A DNA stretch of 51,230 nt, from positions 1 through 51,230 of the forward strand of contig NZ_JAAFYZ010000057.1 of NCBI RefSeq assembly GCF_018274385.1. The letters are read 5' to 3'. The position numbers were made by a program, and so were the translations under genes. Below the pieces are notes generated by a model. That model was given only the letters and a program-made list of their open reading frames with translations. It made no database searches and was not told the origin of the DNA. The DNA comes from Catenulispora pinistramenti. Its GTDB lineage: Bacteria; Actinomycetota; Actinomycetes; Streptomycetales; Catenulisporaceae. The stretch's first letter is position 1. Every line of letters starts with the position of its first letter. Below are positions 24,394-37,290 of the stretch, one piece after another.

Positions 24394-25538
24394 GGCACCG
24401 GGAGCACGGCCCGCAGCCGGAACCCGCCCCGGTCACCGCCGTGCTCGATGCTGCCGTGCTCGACGCCGCCCCCGAACGCCGCGACCCGCTCGGCGATGCC
24501 CAGCAGCCCGCGCCCGGGAAGGTAGCCGGCCGGACTGCCGCGGCCGTCGTCGCAGACCTCGATGTCCAGGGCCCGCCCGTCGTGGCGGACGGTGACGCTC
24601 GCCGACTTGGCGCCGCCGTGCTTCAGCGCGTTGGTCAGCGCCTCCTGGACGATCCGGTAGGCCGACATGTCCACGCTCGGGATCACGTCGGACACGGATG
24701 GATCCATCCGGACCGTCACCCGGACTCCGGCCTGCGCCATGCGCTCGACCAGCCGGGGCAGCTCGGCGATACCGGGCTCGGTGACGAGCAGGTTGCCGAG
24801 CCCGGCCGGCTCGTGCCGCCGCAACAGGCCGAGCACCCGGTCCAGTTCGGTGAGCGCGTCCCGGCCGATGTGCTCCATCCCGGTCAGGAGCTCCCGGGTC
24901 TTCGCCGGGTCCCGGTCCAGGACCCGGCGGCCCGCGCCGGCCTGCACCACCATCACGTTGACCGTGTGCCCGATCAGGTCGTGCAATTCGCGCGCCAGCC
25001 GCAGCCGCTCGTCGGCCACCGCCGCCCGCCGTACCGCCTGGCGGGCCGCCTGCTGTTCCTCGTGCCGCCGGGCCGCGCCGTATCCGACGGCCCACGCGAG
25101 CCACCAGGTGAACAGGACACCGGCGGGCATGGTGAACGTGGCGGACGGGAACTTCGCGAAGTAGGCGACGACGCCGGGGATCAGGATCAGCGGACCCCAG
25201 CGGGCCCGGCTCCGTGTCGCGTACAGGCCGAGGGAGTACAGGCAGACCAAATTCGCGTAGGGCGAGATCGGGCTGGGGGCGATCCACAGTGCCTCCGCGA
25301 TCAGCGCCGTCGAGCCGACGATGTAGCCCGTGTACGGCACTCGGCGGCGGAATGCCACACCGCCGGCCATGACCACGCTCAAAGCGATCGCGGCCGACAA
25401 CCGCTCCCCCGACATCATCCGGGCCCGTTCGACGACCATCGCGGCCAGGAACGCGGCGGCGAGCGCCGCGTCGGCGACGTCCTCGGGGACCCTGCGCAGC
25501 GCACGCGTCGCGGCACCCGTCACGTCCACCGTCTGCAT
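24390..25538 (-). CDS. NarL-type sensor histidine kinase
   Basis: 382-residue membrane kinase. Five or so hydrophobic segments occupy residues 20-155 with short loops, so the sensing region is within the membrane rather than a large external domain. The HisKA_3 box [25 protein letters not shown] has phospho-His186; the HATPase part shows [17 protein letters not shown] (N box) and DDGRGSP then [11 protein letters not shown] (G boxes). ATG at 25536-25538 has GGAGAG upstream. Co-translated with its regulator. It may sense envelope stress or an antibiotic, given the neighbouring penicillin-binding-type hydrolase; that is inference. Confidence 0.93.
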   Translation of the reverse strand: MQTVDVTGAATRALRRVPEDVADAALAAAFLAAMVVERARMMSGERLSAAIALSVVMAGGVAFRRRVPYTGYIVGSTALIAEALWIAPSPISPYANLVCLYSLGLYATRSRARWGPLILIPGVVAYFAKFPSATFTMPAGVLFTWWLAWAVGYGAARRHEEQQAARQAVRRAAVADERLRLARELHDLIGHTVNVMVVQAGAGRRVLDRDPAKTRELLTGMEHIGRDALTELDRVLGLLRRHEPAGLGNLLVTEPGIAELPRLVERMAQAGVRVTVRMDPSVSDVIPSVDMSAYRIVQEALTNALKHGGAKSASVTVRHDGRALDIEVCDDGRGSPAGYLPGRGLLGIAERVAAFGGGVEHGSIEHGGDRGGFRLRAVLPVP

Positions 25539-25576
25539 CAGCACTCTCCAGACCCTAGACACCCGCGCTGCCAGAG

Positions 25577-25622
25577 CCGTCCCCCCACGGGGGTATGGAC
25601 GGTGACCCCGGTGGGGGGACGG
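25577..25622. promoter_or_regulatory. 18-bp inverted repeat between kinase and serine hydrolase genes
   Basis: Arms 25577-25594 and 25605-25622 match at 17 of 18 positions around a 10-nt centre. The repeat lies 39 nt upstream of the kinase start and 68 nt upstream of the hydrolase start. A probable binding site for the LuxR-type regulator controlling both directions. Confidence 0.65.
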
Positions 25623-25689
25623 TCGGTGTCCCCGATCTCACTAGCGTCCCTGTCAGCGATACGCCGACGACCAGAAAGCGAGATCGACC

Positions 25690-26904
25690 ATGCGCTGGAA
25701 GACACTGAATCACACCGTCCCCGCGATCCTCCTCACGGCGGCTGTCGGGCTGGCGGTGGCCGCACCTGCCAGCGCCGACGCCGGCAACAGCAACAGCAAC
25801 AGCAACAGCACCGGCACCGGCACCGGCACGGCCCAAGGAAACTCGCGGCCCGCCAGCCGGCTGCAACAGGAAACGGACGCGATCCGCGCCGCCGGGGCAC
25901 CCGGTGTGCTGGTCACGGTGACCACGCCGAACGGGCGGCAGACCGTGCGGGCCGGCGTGGCCGACACCGCCACCGGAGCGCCGGTGCCGCTGGATGCCCG
26001 GTTCCGGATCGGCAGCGCCACCAAGAGTTTCGTCGCCACAGTCGTGCTCCAACTCGTCGGCGAGGGGCGGCTGTCGTTGTCGGACCCGGTCGACCGCTGG
26101 CTGCCGGGGGTGGTGGCGGGCAACGGCAACGACGGCAGCCGGATCACCGTCGGGGAACTGCTCCAGCACACCTCAGGCATCTACGACTTCGCCCACGACC
26201 TGCCCGAGATAGCCACCGCCGCCGGCTACCAGGCCGGCCGTTTCGACGTCTACACGCCGGCCCAGTTGGTGGCGATGGCGACGAAACACCAGCCGACCTT
26301 CCCGCCGGGCACCGGCATCTCGTACTCGAACACCAACTACGTGCTGCTCGGCATGATCATCAACCGGGTCACCGGCCAGAGCTGGGCCCACGAGGTCCAG
26401 GCCCGGATCATCCGGCCGCTGGGACTGAGCCACACCGTGATTCCGGGCATGGTTCCCTACATCCGCGGCCCGCACGCCGAGGGCTACTCGACCTTCGGCG
26501 GCACCGACCCGGTGGACGTCACCGTGCTCAACCCGAGCATGATCGACGCGGCCGGATCGATCATCAGCACCACCGGCGACCTGGGCCGCTTCTACGCGGC
26601 CCTGACTAGCGGTCGCCTGTTGGCCCCGGCCCAACTCGCGGCCATGGAGACCACCGTCCCGGCGCCCCAGCTGAGCGTCTTCTGGCCGGGCGCACGCTAC
26701 GGCCTGGGCCTGGCCTGGTTCCCGCTCTCCTGCGGCGGCGGCTTCTTCGGCCACCCCGGCGGCGTCCCCGGCTACCAGACCTGGGACGCCGTCGCGCCCG
26801 ACACCGGCCGCAGCGTCGTCGTCTCCAGCACCGGCGACGGCACCGAGGACATCCAGCTGGCCACCAACGCCCTGGTGGACCGGGAGCTGTGCAGCGCGAA
26901 GTAG
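25690..26904 (+). CDS. Secreted beta-lactamase/DD-peptidase-family serine hydrolase
   Basis: 404-residue class C beta-lactamase-fold protein. A signal peptide (1-30, cleavage after ASA) is followed by a simple-sequence linker of alternating Asn-Ser and Thr-Gly (33-47), encoded by hexanucleotide repeats. Catalytic motifs: Ser109-Ala-Thr-Lys112, Tyr212-Ser-Asn214, and GHPGG in place of KTG near the end. The His variant of motif three is common in D-aminopeptidase/esterase members, so hydrolysis of a D-Ala peptide or ester is as likely as of a beta-lactam. It is divergent from a two-component system that probably regulates it. Confidence 0.9.
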   Translation: MRWKTLNHTVPAILLTAAVGLAVAAPASADAGNSNSNSNSTGTGTGTAQGNSRPASRLQQETDAIRAAGAPGVLVTVTTPNGRQTVRAGVADTATGAPVPLDARFRIGSATKSFVATVVLQLVGEGRLSLSDPVDRWLPGVVAGNGNDGSRITVGELLQHTSGIYDFAHDLPEIATAAGYQAGRFDVYTPAQLVAMATKHQPTFPPGTGISYSNTNYVLLGMIINRVTGQSWAHEVQARIIRPLGLSHTVIPGMVPYIRGPHAEGYSTFGGTDPVDVTVLNPSMIDAAGSIISTTGDLGRFYAALTSGRLLAPAQLAAMETTVPAPQLSVFWPGARYGLGLAWFPLSCGGGFFGHPGGVPGYQTWDAVAPDTGRSVVVSSTGDGTEDIQLATNALVDRELCSAK

Positions 26905-26933
26905 TTCCGGACCGGGAAACCAGCCCGGGGCCA

Positions 26934-26987
26934 GTCCTGCCGATCGACGATCAGCAGCCCTGATCCGGCTCGGATGATCGGCAGGAC
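26934..26987. terminator. Inverted repeat between convergent serine hydrolase and pyrF genes
   Basis: GTCCTGCCGATC (26934-26945) and GATCGGCAGGAC (26976-26987) are perfect 12-bp arms around 30 nt that can fold further. It lies 5 nt beyond the pyrF stop and 30 nt after the hydrolase stop, so it can serve both. Confidence 0.6.
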
Positions 26988-26992
26988 GAGCC

Positions 26993-27826
26993 CTAATCCA
27001 GAATCCCCTGCAGTTCCTCCACCGTCCGAGCAGCCGCGTCCCGCAGCCCGGCCGCCGAAGGCCCGCTCCGCAGGATCTCGCGGCTGCTCGCCGGCACCAC
27101 GTTCCGGGCACCGGACCCGAAGATCCGCTTCACGTCCGCGGCCGTCGCCCCCTGCGCGCCGATCCCGGGGACCAGGTAGGCGCCGTTCAGGCGCGACAGG
27201 TCGAAGCTCGGCGTCTCGACCGTGCCGCCGACCACCACGCCGATCGGCCCCATCGGCGAGGCGTCGCCGTTGCGCGCGGCGGCGGCCGCGATGATCTCCT
27301 CGGCGACCGTGCGGCCCGAGGCGCCGACCGCGCCCTGCACCTGCGCGCCCTCAGGGTTCGAGGTCAGCCCGAGCACGAACACGCCCGCGTTGTTCTTCTC
27401 GGCCAGCGTGTACAGCGGCTCCAGGGAACCGAAGCCCAGGTAGGGGCTGGCGGTCAGGGCGTCCGAGAACAGCGGCGAGGTCGGGTCCAGATAGGCGTCC
27501 GCGTAGGCCGCCACCGTCGAGCCGATGTCCCCGCGCTTGGCATCCATGATCACCACGGCGCCGGCCGAGCGCGCGTCGGCGACGGTCCGCTCCAGCACCG
27601 CGATCCCCCGGCTGCCGAAGCGCTCGAAGAACGCCGACTGCGGCTTGAGCGCCGCGACCCGGTCGGCGAGGGCTTCGACCACCGTGAAGGAGAACCTCTC
27701 CAGCCCCGCGACGTCGTCGGTCAGGTCCCACTGCGCCAAGAGCGAGCTGTGCGGGTCGATGCCCGCGCACAGCGGCCCCCGAGTGTCCAGAGCCGTCCGC
27801 AGACGGGCGCCGAACGTTGATCCCAT
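26993..27826 (-). CDS. pyrF: Orotidine 5'-phosphate decarboxylase
   Basis: 277-residue enzyme for the last step of UMP synthesis (OMP to UMP). It belongs to the longer actinobacterial/type 2 family: CAGIDPHSSLLAQWDL at the start, KPQSAFFERFG, and the catalytic Asp-x-Lys-x-x-Asp in VIMDAKRGDIGST; LVPGIGAQGATAADV binds phosphate. ATG at 27824-27826 follows a strong AAGGAGAG. Last gene of the operon; the gap after pyrD is 37 nt. Confidence 0.97.
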   Translation of the reverse strand: MGSTFGARLRTALDTRGPLCAGIDPHSSLLAQWDLTDDVAGLERFSFTVVEALADRVAALKPQSAFFERFGSRGIAVLERTVADARSAGAVVIMDAKRGDIGSTVAAYADAYLDPTSPLFSDALTASPYLGFGSLEPLYTLAEKNNAGVFVLGLTSNPEGAQVQGAVGASGRTVAEEIIAAAAARNGDASPMGPIGVVVGGTVETPSFDLSRLNGAYLVPGIGAQGATAADVKRIFGSGARNVVPASSREILRSGPSAAGLRDAAARTVEELQGILD

Positions 27827-27863
27827 GACGACTCTCCTTGTTGGATACGTACTTGGATACGTG

Positions 27864-28994
27864 TTACGAGACCCGGGCCGCCTCGACGGCGTCGCGCAGG
27901 TTCGTATAGCCGCCGGCCCGCACCTTCTCGGCGATCCCGCGGTTGATCCGCGAGGCCCAGCCCGGCCCCTCGTAGATGAAGCCGGTGTAGCCCTGCACCA
28001 GGTCGGCACCGGCGACCAGGCGCTGCCAGGCGTCCCCGACGGTCTCGACGCCGCCGACCGAGATCAGCACCAGCCGGCCCGCGGTCCGCGCCCGCAGCCG
28101 CTTCAGGACCTCCAGCGAGCGCTCCTTCAGCGGCGCGCCCGACAGACCCCCGCCACCGGCCGTCTCGACCTTCTCAGCGGCCGACTTCAGTCCTTCGCGG
28201 CCGATCGTCGTGTTGGTCGCGATGACGCCGTCCAGGCGCAGCTCCAGCGCCAGGTCCGCGACCGCGTCGATGTCGGCGTCGGCCAGGTCCGGGGCGATCT
28301 TCACCAGCAGCGGGACCCGCCGGCCCGGGACCACCTCGTCGGCCGCCGCGCGCACCGCCTTGAGCAGCGGCCGCAGCACCTCGACGGCCTGCAGACCGCG
28401 CAGGCCCGGGGTGTTCGGCGAGGAGACGTTGACGACCAGGTAGTCGGCGTACGGCGCCAGCAGCTTGGTGGACACCACGTAGTCGGTGGCCGCCTCGGCC
28501 TCCGGCACGATCTTCGTCTTGCCGATGTTGACCCCGACCACCGGCGGCACCTTGTCCCAGCGCTCGGGCTTGGCCACCCGCCGCTTGAGCCGGCGCGCGA
28601 CCTCCTCGGCGCCGCCGTTGTTGAAGCCCATCCGGTTCACCACCGCGCGGTCGGCGATCAGCCGGGCCAGCCGGGGCTGCTCGTTGCCGGGCTGGCCCTG
28701 GCCGGTGACGGTGCCGATCTCCACCGAGCCGAAGCCGAGCGCGGCCAGCGCGTCGATGCCCTCGGCGTTCTTGTCGAAGCCGGCGGCCAGGCCGAAGGGG
28801 GCCGGGAACCCGACGCCGAACACGGTCTGCTTCAGGACCGGGTCGTGCGCCGGGAACAGCCGCTCCAGCAGTGCCAGGCCGCTGCCGGCGGGCAGCGCGC
28901 CGACCGCCCGGATCGCGCCGAACCCGAGGCGGTGCGCCTGCTCGGCATCCATCCGACGGAACACCAGGTTGAACAGTTTCGGATAGATCCTCAC
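27864..28994 (-). CDS. pyrD: Dihydroorotate dehydrogenase (quinone), class 2
   Basis: 376-residue FMN enzyme that oxidises dihydroorotate to orotate with quinone as acceptor at the inner face of the membrane. The N-terminal amphipathic extension [23 protein letters not shown] is the class 2 membrane anchor. Core motifs: [28 protein letters not shown], the catalytic Ser in [13 protein letters not shown], and [17 protein letters not shown] for FMN phosphate. GTG at 28992-28994 has GAGAGAGG 8 nt upstream; an earlier GTG would sit inside that site. It starts 50 nt after carB. Confidence 0.97.
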   Translation of the reverse strand: MRIYPKLFNLVFRRMDAEQAHRLGFGAIRAVGALPAGSGLALLERLFPAHDPVLKQTVFGVGFPAPFGLAAGFDKNAEGIDALAALGFGSVEIGTVTGQGQPGNEQPRLARLIADRAVVNRMGFNNGGAEEVARRLKRRVAKPERWDKVPPVVGVNIGKTKIVPEAEAATDYVVSTKLLAPYADYLVVNVSSPNTPGLRGLQAVEVLRPLLKAVRAAADEVVPGRRVPLLVKIAPDLADADIDAVADLALELRLDGVIATNTTIGREGLKSAAEKVETAGGGGLSGAPLKERSLEVLKRLRARTAGRLVLISVGGVETVGDAWQRLVAGADLVQGYTGFIYEGPGWASRINRGIAEKVRAGGYTNLRDAVEAARVS

Positions 28995-29044
28995 CTCAGG
29001 CACCTCTCTCAGTTCGACGCGACCACGGACCCCCGCTGAAGACC

Positions 29045-32383
<3,339 letters not shown>

Positions 32384-32384
32384 C

Positions 32385-33533
32385 TCAGCCCTCGCCCTTC
32401 TCGTCGTTCTTGGCGGTGGCCATGAGATCCGCGAATCGGTCGAACAGGTACGCGGCGTCGTGCGGACCGGCCGCCGCCTCCGGGTGGTACTGCACGCTGA
32501 AGGCCGGGACGTCCAGCGCCTTCAGACCCTCCACGACGTCATCGTTCAGGCAGACGTGGCTGACCTCGACCCGGCCGTACTCGGTGTCGCTGACCTTGTC
32601 CAGCGGCGCGTCCACGGCGAACCCGTGGTTGTGCGCGGTGACCTCCACCTTGCCGGTGGCGCGGTCCTGCACCGGCTGGTTGATGCCGCGGTGGCCGTAC
32701 TTCAGCTTGTAGGTGCCGAAGCCCAGGGCCCGGCCGAGGATCTGGTTGCCGAAGCAGATCCCGAAGACCGGGATCCGCCGGTCCAGGACGGCGCGCACGA
32801 TCGGGACCATCGACTCCTCGGTGGTCTCCGGGTCGCCGGGGCCGTTGCTCAGGAAGAAGCCGTCCGGCTCCAGGGCCAGGACGTCCTCCAGGGTCGCCGA
32901 GGCGGACAGCACGTGCACCCGGGCACCGCGCTCGGCCATCCGGTGCGGTGTCATGGACTTGATACCGAGGTCGTAGGCGGCCACGGTGAACTTGTGCTCG
33001 CCGATCGGCTCGACCACGTAGCCCTGCTCGGTGGTGACGTCGCCGACCAGGTCCGCACCGGCCATCGCCGGGCTCGCCGCGACCTTCTCGACCAGCGTCT
33101 TCGGGTCCTGCTCGGCCAGCTCGCCGGAGAACACGCCGCAGCGCATGGCGCCGCGCTCGCGCAGGTGCCGGGTGACGGCCCGGGTGTCGACGCCGGAGAT
33201 CCCGACGATGCCCTGCGCCGTCAGTTCCTCGTCCAGCGTGCGCTGCGAGCGCCAGTTGGAGGCGACGCGGCTGGGGTCGCGGACCACGTAGCCGGCCACC
33301 CAGATCTGCCGGGACTCCGGGTCCTCGTCGTTGACGCCGGTGTTGCCGATGTGCGGGGCCGTCATCACGACGACCTGCCGGTGGTAGGAGGGGTCGGTCA
33401 GGGTCTCCTGGTAGCCGGTCATGCCGGTGGTGAAGACGGCCTCGCCGTAGGTCTCGCCGAGCGCGCCGTAGGCGTCGCCGCGGAAGGTCCGTCCGTCCTC
33501 CAGGACCAGGATCGCCGGGGGTCGATTGCTCAT
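32385..33533 (-). CDS. carA: Carbamoyl-phosphate synthase small subunit
   Basis: 382-residue glutamine amidotransferase subunit that releases ammonia for CarB. The N-terminal CarA domain begins [17 protein letters not shown]; the class I amidotransferase domain has the nucleophile Cys in [17 protein letters not shown], followed by [10 protein letters not shown], and the catalytic His-x-Glu in [13 protein letters not shown]. Its ATG overlaps the stop of the upstream membrane-protein gene by 4 nt. Confidence 0.98.
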   Translation of the reverse strand: MSNRPPAILVLEDGRTFRGDAYGALGETYGEAVFTTGMTGYQETLTDPSYHRQVVVMTAPHIGNTGVNDEDPESRQIWVAGYVVRDPSRVASNWRSQRTLDEELTAQGIVGISGVDTRAVTRHLRERGAMRCGVFSGELAEQDPKTLVEKVAASPAMAGADLVGDVTTEQGYVVEPIGEHKFTVAAYDLGIKSMTPHRMAERGARVHVLSASATLEDVLALEPDGFFLSNGPGDPETTEESMVPIVRAVLDRRIPVFGICFGNQILGRALGFGTYKLKYGHRGINQPVQDRATGKVEVTAHNHGFAVDAPLDKVSDTEYGRVEVSHVCLNDDVVEGLKALDVPAFSVQYHPEAAAGPHDAAYLFDRFADLMATAKNDEKGEG

Positions 33534-34114
33534 GCGGACGGCCTTTCTGTTGCGCTCACTGCGAAGTGGGCCTCCAGTGCCCGCATCAGTTCATCAGTCC
33601 CGTGGCGGGGGTCGACGCCGGTGTCCAGCGTGCGGTCGCCGTGCTGCCAGGTGATGACGACCAGGCCCTCGTCGCGGAGGTACTTGCCGGCCATGCCGGA
33701 GGCCAGCCGGATGCCGCGGATCGCGGCGGCCGGGATGAAGACGGCGGTGGGTTCGCGGTCGATCAGCACGCCGGCGGCGGCCACGTGGACCCGCGCGTTG
33801 CTGCGCTCGCCGAGACCGTGGACGGCGATGCGGTCGAGCCAGTCGCCCTCGGAGGTGGTCGAGACGTAGACGGTCTCGAAGCCCTCGCCGGAGAAGACTC
33901 CCTCGGGGATCTCGTTCAGCGGCTGCAGATCGGCCTGGCGGGCCTGCCGCTTCTTCCAGCCGCGCCACATCAGCAGGTAGATGCCGCCCATCGCGACCAG
34001 CGTCACGATGGTCCACAGGATCCGCTGGCCGATGTGCGTCACCGGCGCGGAGTGCTCGCCCGCGGCGAGGCTGTGTTGAATGCTGTGTTGAATGAGAATC
34101 GGCGGGTTGTTCAT
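33530..34114 (-). CDS. Single-pass membrane protein of the pyr operon, function unknown
   Basis: 194-residue protein encoded between pyrC and carA and overlapping both by 4 nt. One transmembrane helix (about 32-50, [19 protein letters not shown]) is followed by a basic stretch ([10 protein letters not shown]) and a soluble domain of alternating strands (about 75-190) that looks PH-like: [45 protein letters not shown]. An N-terminal Ile-Gln-His-Ser pair is encoded by a 12-bp duplication (34070-34093). A gene of this kind occupies the same place in Streptomyces as I recall it. The tight coupling suggests a role linked to pyrimidine synthesis, but nothing in the sequence identifies it. Confidence 0.85.
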   Translation of the reverse strand: MNNPPILIQHSIQHSLAAGEHSAPVTHIGQRILWTIVTLVAMGGIYLLMWRGWKKRQARQADLQPLNEIPEGVFSGEGFETVYVSTTSEGDWLDRIAVHGLGERSNARVHVAAAGVLIDREPTAVFIPAAAIRGIRLASGMAGKYLRDEGLVVITWQHGDRTLDTGVDPRHGTDELMRALEAHFAVSATERPSA

Positions 34115-35403
34115 GCGAGCTTCCCGTCCAGAACCGTGGCGGTGCCGCGCAGGAACGTCGCCACCACCGCGCCGGGCAGCTCCATCCCCTGATACGGGGT
34201 GTTCTGCGACAGCGAGGCCAGGGCCGTGCGGTCCACGGTGCGTTTCGCCTTCGGGTCCACCAGGACCACGTTCGCCGGCTCGCCGATCGCGAGCGGGCGG
34301 CCGTGCCGGTCGTCGACCTGGCCGATGGCGGCCGGCCGCACCGACATCCGGTCCGCGACGTCGGCCCAGCCCATCAGGCCGCTGTCGACCATGGTCTGCT
34401 GCACCACGGACAGCGCGGTCTCCAGGCCGAGCATGCCCATGGCCGCCGCGGCCCACTCGCAGTCCTTGTCCTCCTGCGGGTGCGGGGCGTGGTCGGTGGC
34501 CACGGCGTCGATGGTGCCGTCGGCCAGCCCTTCGCGCAGCGCCTGGACGTCGGCGGCGGACCGCAGCGGCGGGTTCACCTTGTAGATCGGGTCGTAGCTC
34601 TTCGCCAGGTCCTCGGTGAGGATCAGGTGGTGCGGGGTGACCTCGGCGGTCACCGGGTGGCCCTTGGACTTGGCCCAGCGGATCAGCTCGACCGAGCCGG
34701 CCGTGGAGACGTGGCAGACGTGCAGCCGGGACTTGGTGTGCGCGGCCAGCAGGATGTCGCGGGCGATGATCGCCTCCTCGGCCACCGCCGGCCAGCCGGC
34801 CAGGCCCAGGAGCCCGGACAGCTCGCCCTCGTTCATCTGCGCGCCCTCGGTGAGGCGGGGCTCCTGCGCGTGCTGGGCGACCACGCCGTCGAAGGCCTTC
34901 ACGTACTCCAGCGCGCGGCGCATCAGGTTGGCGTCGGAGACGCACTTGCCGTCGTCGGAGAAGACCCGGACCCGGGCCGCGGAGTCGGCCATCGCGCCGA
35001 GTTCGGCCAGCCGCTCGCCCTTCAGGCCCACGGTGACCGCGCCGACCGGGAAGACGTCGCAGTGCCCGGCCTCCCGGCCCAGGCGCCAGACCTGCTCGAC
35101 CACGCCGGCGGTGTCGGCGACCGGGTCGGTGTTGGCCATCGCGTGCACCGCGGTGAAGCCGCCGAGCGCCGCGGCCCGGGTGCCGGTGTCGACGGTCTCG
35201 GCGTCCTCGCGGCCCGGCTCGCGCAGGTGGGTGTGCAGGTCGACCAGGCCGGGCAGGGCGATCAAACCGCCGGCGTCGATCACCACGGTGCCGGGCACCG
35301 GGCCCAGGGACCCGGCGTCGGCGATGATGCCGTCGCGCAGGAGCAGATCCTGCGGGTCACCGCCCAGGACGCTCGCGTTCTTGATCAGGTAGGTGGTGCT
35401 CAC
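34111..35403 (-). CDS. pyrC: Dihydroorotase, type I
   Basis: 430-residue zinc amidohydrolase that closes carbamoyl-aspartate to dihydroorotate. Metal motifs: [13 protein letters not shown] near residue 60, [32 protein letters not shown], and [12 protein letters not shown] with the catalytic Asp. GTG at 35401-35403 overlaps the pyrB stop (GTGA), and the product ends 4 nt inside the next gene. The upstream extension of the frame is out-of-frame pyrB sequence. Confidence 0.97.
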   Translation of the reverse strand: MSTTYLIKNASVLGGDPQDLLLRDGIIADAGSLGPVPGTVVIDAGGLIALPGLVDLHTHLREPGREDAETVDTGTRAAALGGFTAVHAMANTDPVADTAGVVEQVWRLGREAGHCDVFPVGAVTVGLKGERLAELGAMADSAARVRVFSDDGKCVSDANLMRRALEYVKAFDGVVAQHAQEPRLTEGAQMNEGELSGLLGLAGWPAVAEEAIIARDILLAAHTKSRLHVCHVSTAGSVELIRWAKSKGHPVTAEVTPHHLILTEDLAKSYDPIYKVNPPLRSAADVQALREGLADGTIDAVATDHAPHPQEDKDCEWAAAAMGMLGLETALSVVQQTMVDSGLMGWADVADRMSVRPAAIGQVDDRHGRPLAIGEPANVVLVDPKAKRTVDRTALASLSQNTPYQGMELPGAVVATFLRGTATVLDGKLA

Positions 35404-36392
35404 GCGGCGGCGCCCTTCGGTTCGGTGTTCTGGTGCTGGTTCTGAGCCTGGCCCTCGTCGCTGCCGATCGCCGACTCGCTCCCGCTCAACAGCAGATACA
35501 GCACGGCCATCCGGACGCTGACGCCGTTGGCGACCTGTTCGACGATCACCGACCGGTCGGAGTCGGCGACCGCTGCGGAGATCTCCATCCCGCGGACCAT
35601 CGGGCCCGGGTGCATGACGATCGCCTTGTCCGGCAGCTTGGCCATGCGCTGCGCGTCCAGGCCGTAGCGGCGGCTGTACTCGCGCTGGGTGGGGAAGAAG
35701 CCGCCGTTCATCCGCTCGCGCTGCACCCGCAGCATCATGATCGCATCGCTGCCCGGGATCGCCGCGTCCAGGTCGTAGGAGACGTCGCAGGGCCAGCTCT
35801 CGACCCCGACCGGGAGCAGGGTGGGCGGTGCGGCCAGGGTCACCCGGGCGCCGAGGGTGGCCAGCAGGTGCACGTTGGACCGGGCCACCCGGGAGTGCAG
35901 GACGTCGCCGACCACCGTGACCCGGCGCTCCTCGAAGCCGCCGAGGTGGCGGCGCATGGTGAAGGCGTCCAGCAGGGCCTGGGTCGGGTGCTCGTGGGTG
36001 CCGTCGCCGGCGTTCACCACGTGGCTGGAGCTCCAGCCGGCGGTGGCCAGCCGGTAGGCGGCGCCGGAGGCGCTGTGCCGGACCACGACCGCGTCGGCGC
36101 CCATCGCCTCCAGGGTCAGCGCGGTGTCCTTCAACGACTCGCCCTTGGAGACGCTGGAGCCCTTGGCCGAGAAGTTGATCACATCGGCGCTCAAACGCTT
36201 GGCCGCGACCTCGAAGGAGGTCCGGGTGCGGGTGGAGTCCTCGAAGAAGAGGTTCACGACGGTGCGGCCGCGCAGCGTCGGCAGCTTCTTGATCGGCCGG
36301 GCGGCCAGCCGGGCGATCTCCTCGGCGGTGTCCAGGATCAGCACCGCGTCGTCGCGGGAGAGGTCGGCGGTGGACAACAGGTGGCGCTTCAT
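35400..36392 (-). CDS. pyrB: Aspartate carbamoyltransferase catalytic subunit
   Basis: 330-residue enzyme joining carbamoyl phosphate to aspartate. [20 protein letters not shown] is the carbamoyl-phosphate site, followed by [35 protein letters not shown], and [13 protein letters not shown]. The last 25 or so residues ([20 protein letters not shown] at the very end) are a hydrophilic tail beyond the usual fold. ATG overlaps the pyrR stop. No pyrI regulatory gene is present, as usual for Gram-positives. Confidence 0.98.
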   Translation of the reverse strand: MKRHLLSTADLSRDDAVLILDTAEEIARLAARPIKKLPTLRGRTVVNLFFEDSTRTRTSFEVAAKRLSADVINFSAKGSSVSKGESLKDTALTLEAMGADAVVVRHSASGAAYRLATAGWSSSHVVNAGDGTHEHPTQALLDAFTMRRHLGGFEERRVTVVGDVLHSRVARSNVHLLATLGARVTLAAPPTLLPVGVESWPCDVSYDLDAAIPGSDAIMMLRVQRERMNGGFFPTQREYSRRYGLDAQRMAKLPDKAIVMHPGPMVRGMEISAAVADSDRSVIVEQVANGVSVRMAVLYLLLSGSESAIGSDEGQAQNQHQNTEPKGAAA

Positions 36393-36958
36393 ATGGCCGT
36401 CTCGCTCTCGATCCCCAGGTAAACGGCATCATGCTGCACACCGTCGTGCTCGCGCAGCCGGACCAACACGGTCTCGCGCTGCGAGGTCGGCAGGTTCTTG
36501 CCGACGTAGTCGGCGCGGATCGGCAGCTCGCGGTGGCCGCGGTCGACCAGGACCGCGAGCTGCACGGCGCGCGGGCGGCCGAGGTCGTTCAGGGCGTCCA
36601 GGGCGGCGCGGATGGTGCGGCCGGAGTACAGGACGTCGTCCACCAGGACGATCAGCCGGCCGTCGACCCCCTCGTCCGGGATCTCGGTGCGCTCCAGCGC
36701 GCGGGCGGGCTTCAGACGCAGGTCGTCGCGGTACATGGTGACGTCCAGCGAGCCGACCGGGACGGTCGTGCCCTCGACGTCGGCGATGCGGGCGGCCAGG
36801 CGGTCGGCGAGGAAGGTGCCGCGCGTGGGGATCCCCAGGAGCATCACGTCCTCGGCGCCCTTGGCGCGCTCAAGGATCTCGTGCGCTATCCGGGTCAAGG
36901 CCCGAGAAATATCCGCCTCATCCAAGACGGGGCGCGCACCTTGTGGTATCGCGGGCAT
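36389..36958 (-). CDS. pyrR: Bifunctional pyr operon regulator / uracil phosphoribosyltransferase PyrR
   Basis: 189-residue RNA-binding regulator with a phosphoribosyltransferase fold. The PRPP loop is [32 protein letters not shown] and the basic face [24 protein letters not shown] are typical PyrR. In mycobacteria PyrR represses translation by binding the pyr leader when UMP or UTP is abundant. Here a sequence fitting the PyrR loop overlaps the leader just upstream. First gene of the operon; its own ribosome site GGGGG is 10 nt from the ATG. Confidence 0.97.
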   Translation of the reverse strand: MPAIPQGARPVLDEADISRALTRIAHEILERAKGAEDVMLLGIPTRGTFLADRLAARIADVEGTTVPVGSLDVTMYRDDLRLKPARALERTEIPDEGVDGRLIVLVDDVLYSGRTIRAALDALNDLGRPRAVQLAVLVDRGHRELPIRADYVGKNLPTSQRETVLVRLREHDGVQHDAVYLGIESETAI

Positions 36959-36968
36959 ACGAAAAGGA

Positions 36969-36994
36969 CCCCCTTCTCTGCCTCACGGGACAGA
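36969..36994 (-). promoter_or_regulatory. PyrR-binding hairpin overlapping the pyrR ribosome site
   Basis: The minus strand reads TCTGTCCCGTGAGGCAGA (36994-36977), then GAAGGGGG to 36969. UCCCGUGAGGC fits the PyrR consensus UCCNGNGAGGY, and UCUG/CAGA forms the closing stem. The Shine-Dalgarno follows directly, so bound PyrR would block ribosome entry, as described for mycobacteria. Confidence 0.75.
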
Positions 36995-37019
36995 TCGTTA
37001 AAGGACTCGGTCGGCAACG

Positions 37020-37047
37020 ACTCTACCAGGACGATCACGCGTGATCG
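37020..37047 (-). promoter_or_regulatory. Candidate pyr promoter with a 16-bp palindrome
   Basis: A minus-strand TAGAGT (37025-37020) is a good -10; the perfect palindrome CGATCACGCGTGATCG (37032-37047) fills the space towards the -35 position. It would allow a DNA-binding repressor in addition to PyrR. Confidence 0.5.
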
Positions 37048-37134
37048 GCACGGGCGCTCCGCCATCCGAGTGCGGAGCACTGCTCTGCGTGACATAAGCT
37101 GATTGGACCAGACCACCGGCAGTCATCGGTTGTC

Positions 37135-37172
37135 TTGACAACGACGGGACTTGCGCAGAATCTCTGCTGCGC
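37135..37172 (+). promoter_or_regulatory. bldD promoter
   Basis: TTGACA (37135-37140), 17-nt spacer, GAATCT (37158-37163). An inverted repeat GCGCAG-N8-CTGCGC (37153-37172) straddles the -10. TCACG and TCACC motifs at 37179-37193 resemble BldD half-sites and may serve autoregulation. Confidence 0.6.
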
Positions 37173-37290
37173 GTACCGTCACGCTAAGTCACCAACGGGT
37201 CATACGAGAAAACTGCCGATCCGCTGAACTGGGCCAAGCCGTGTGGCGAGGGGAACACGCAAGGCTGCAGTTGTGTCAATGGGGAGCTAC

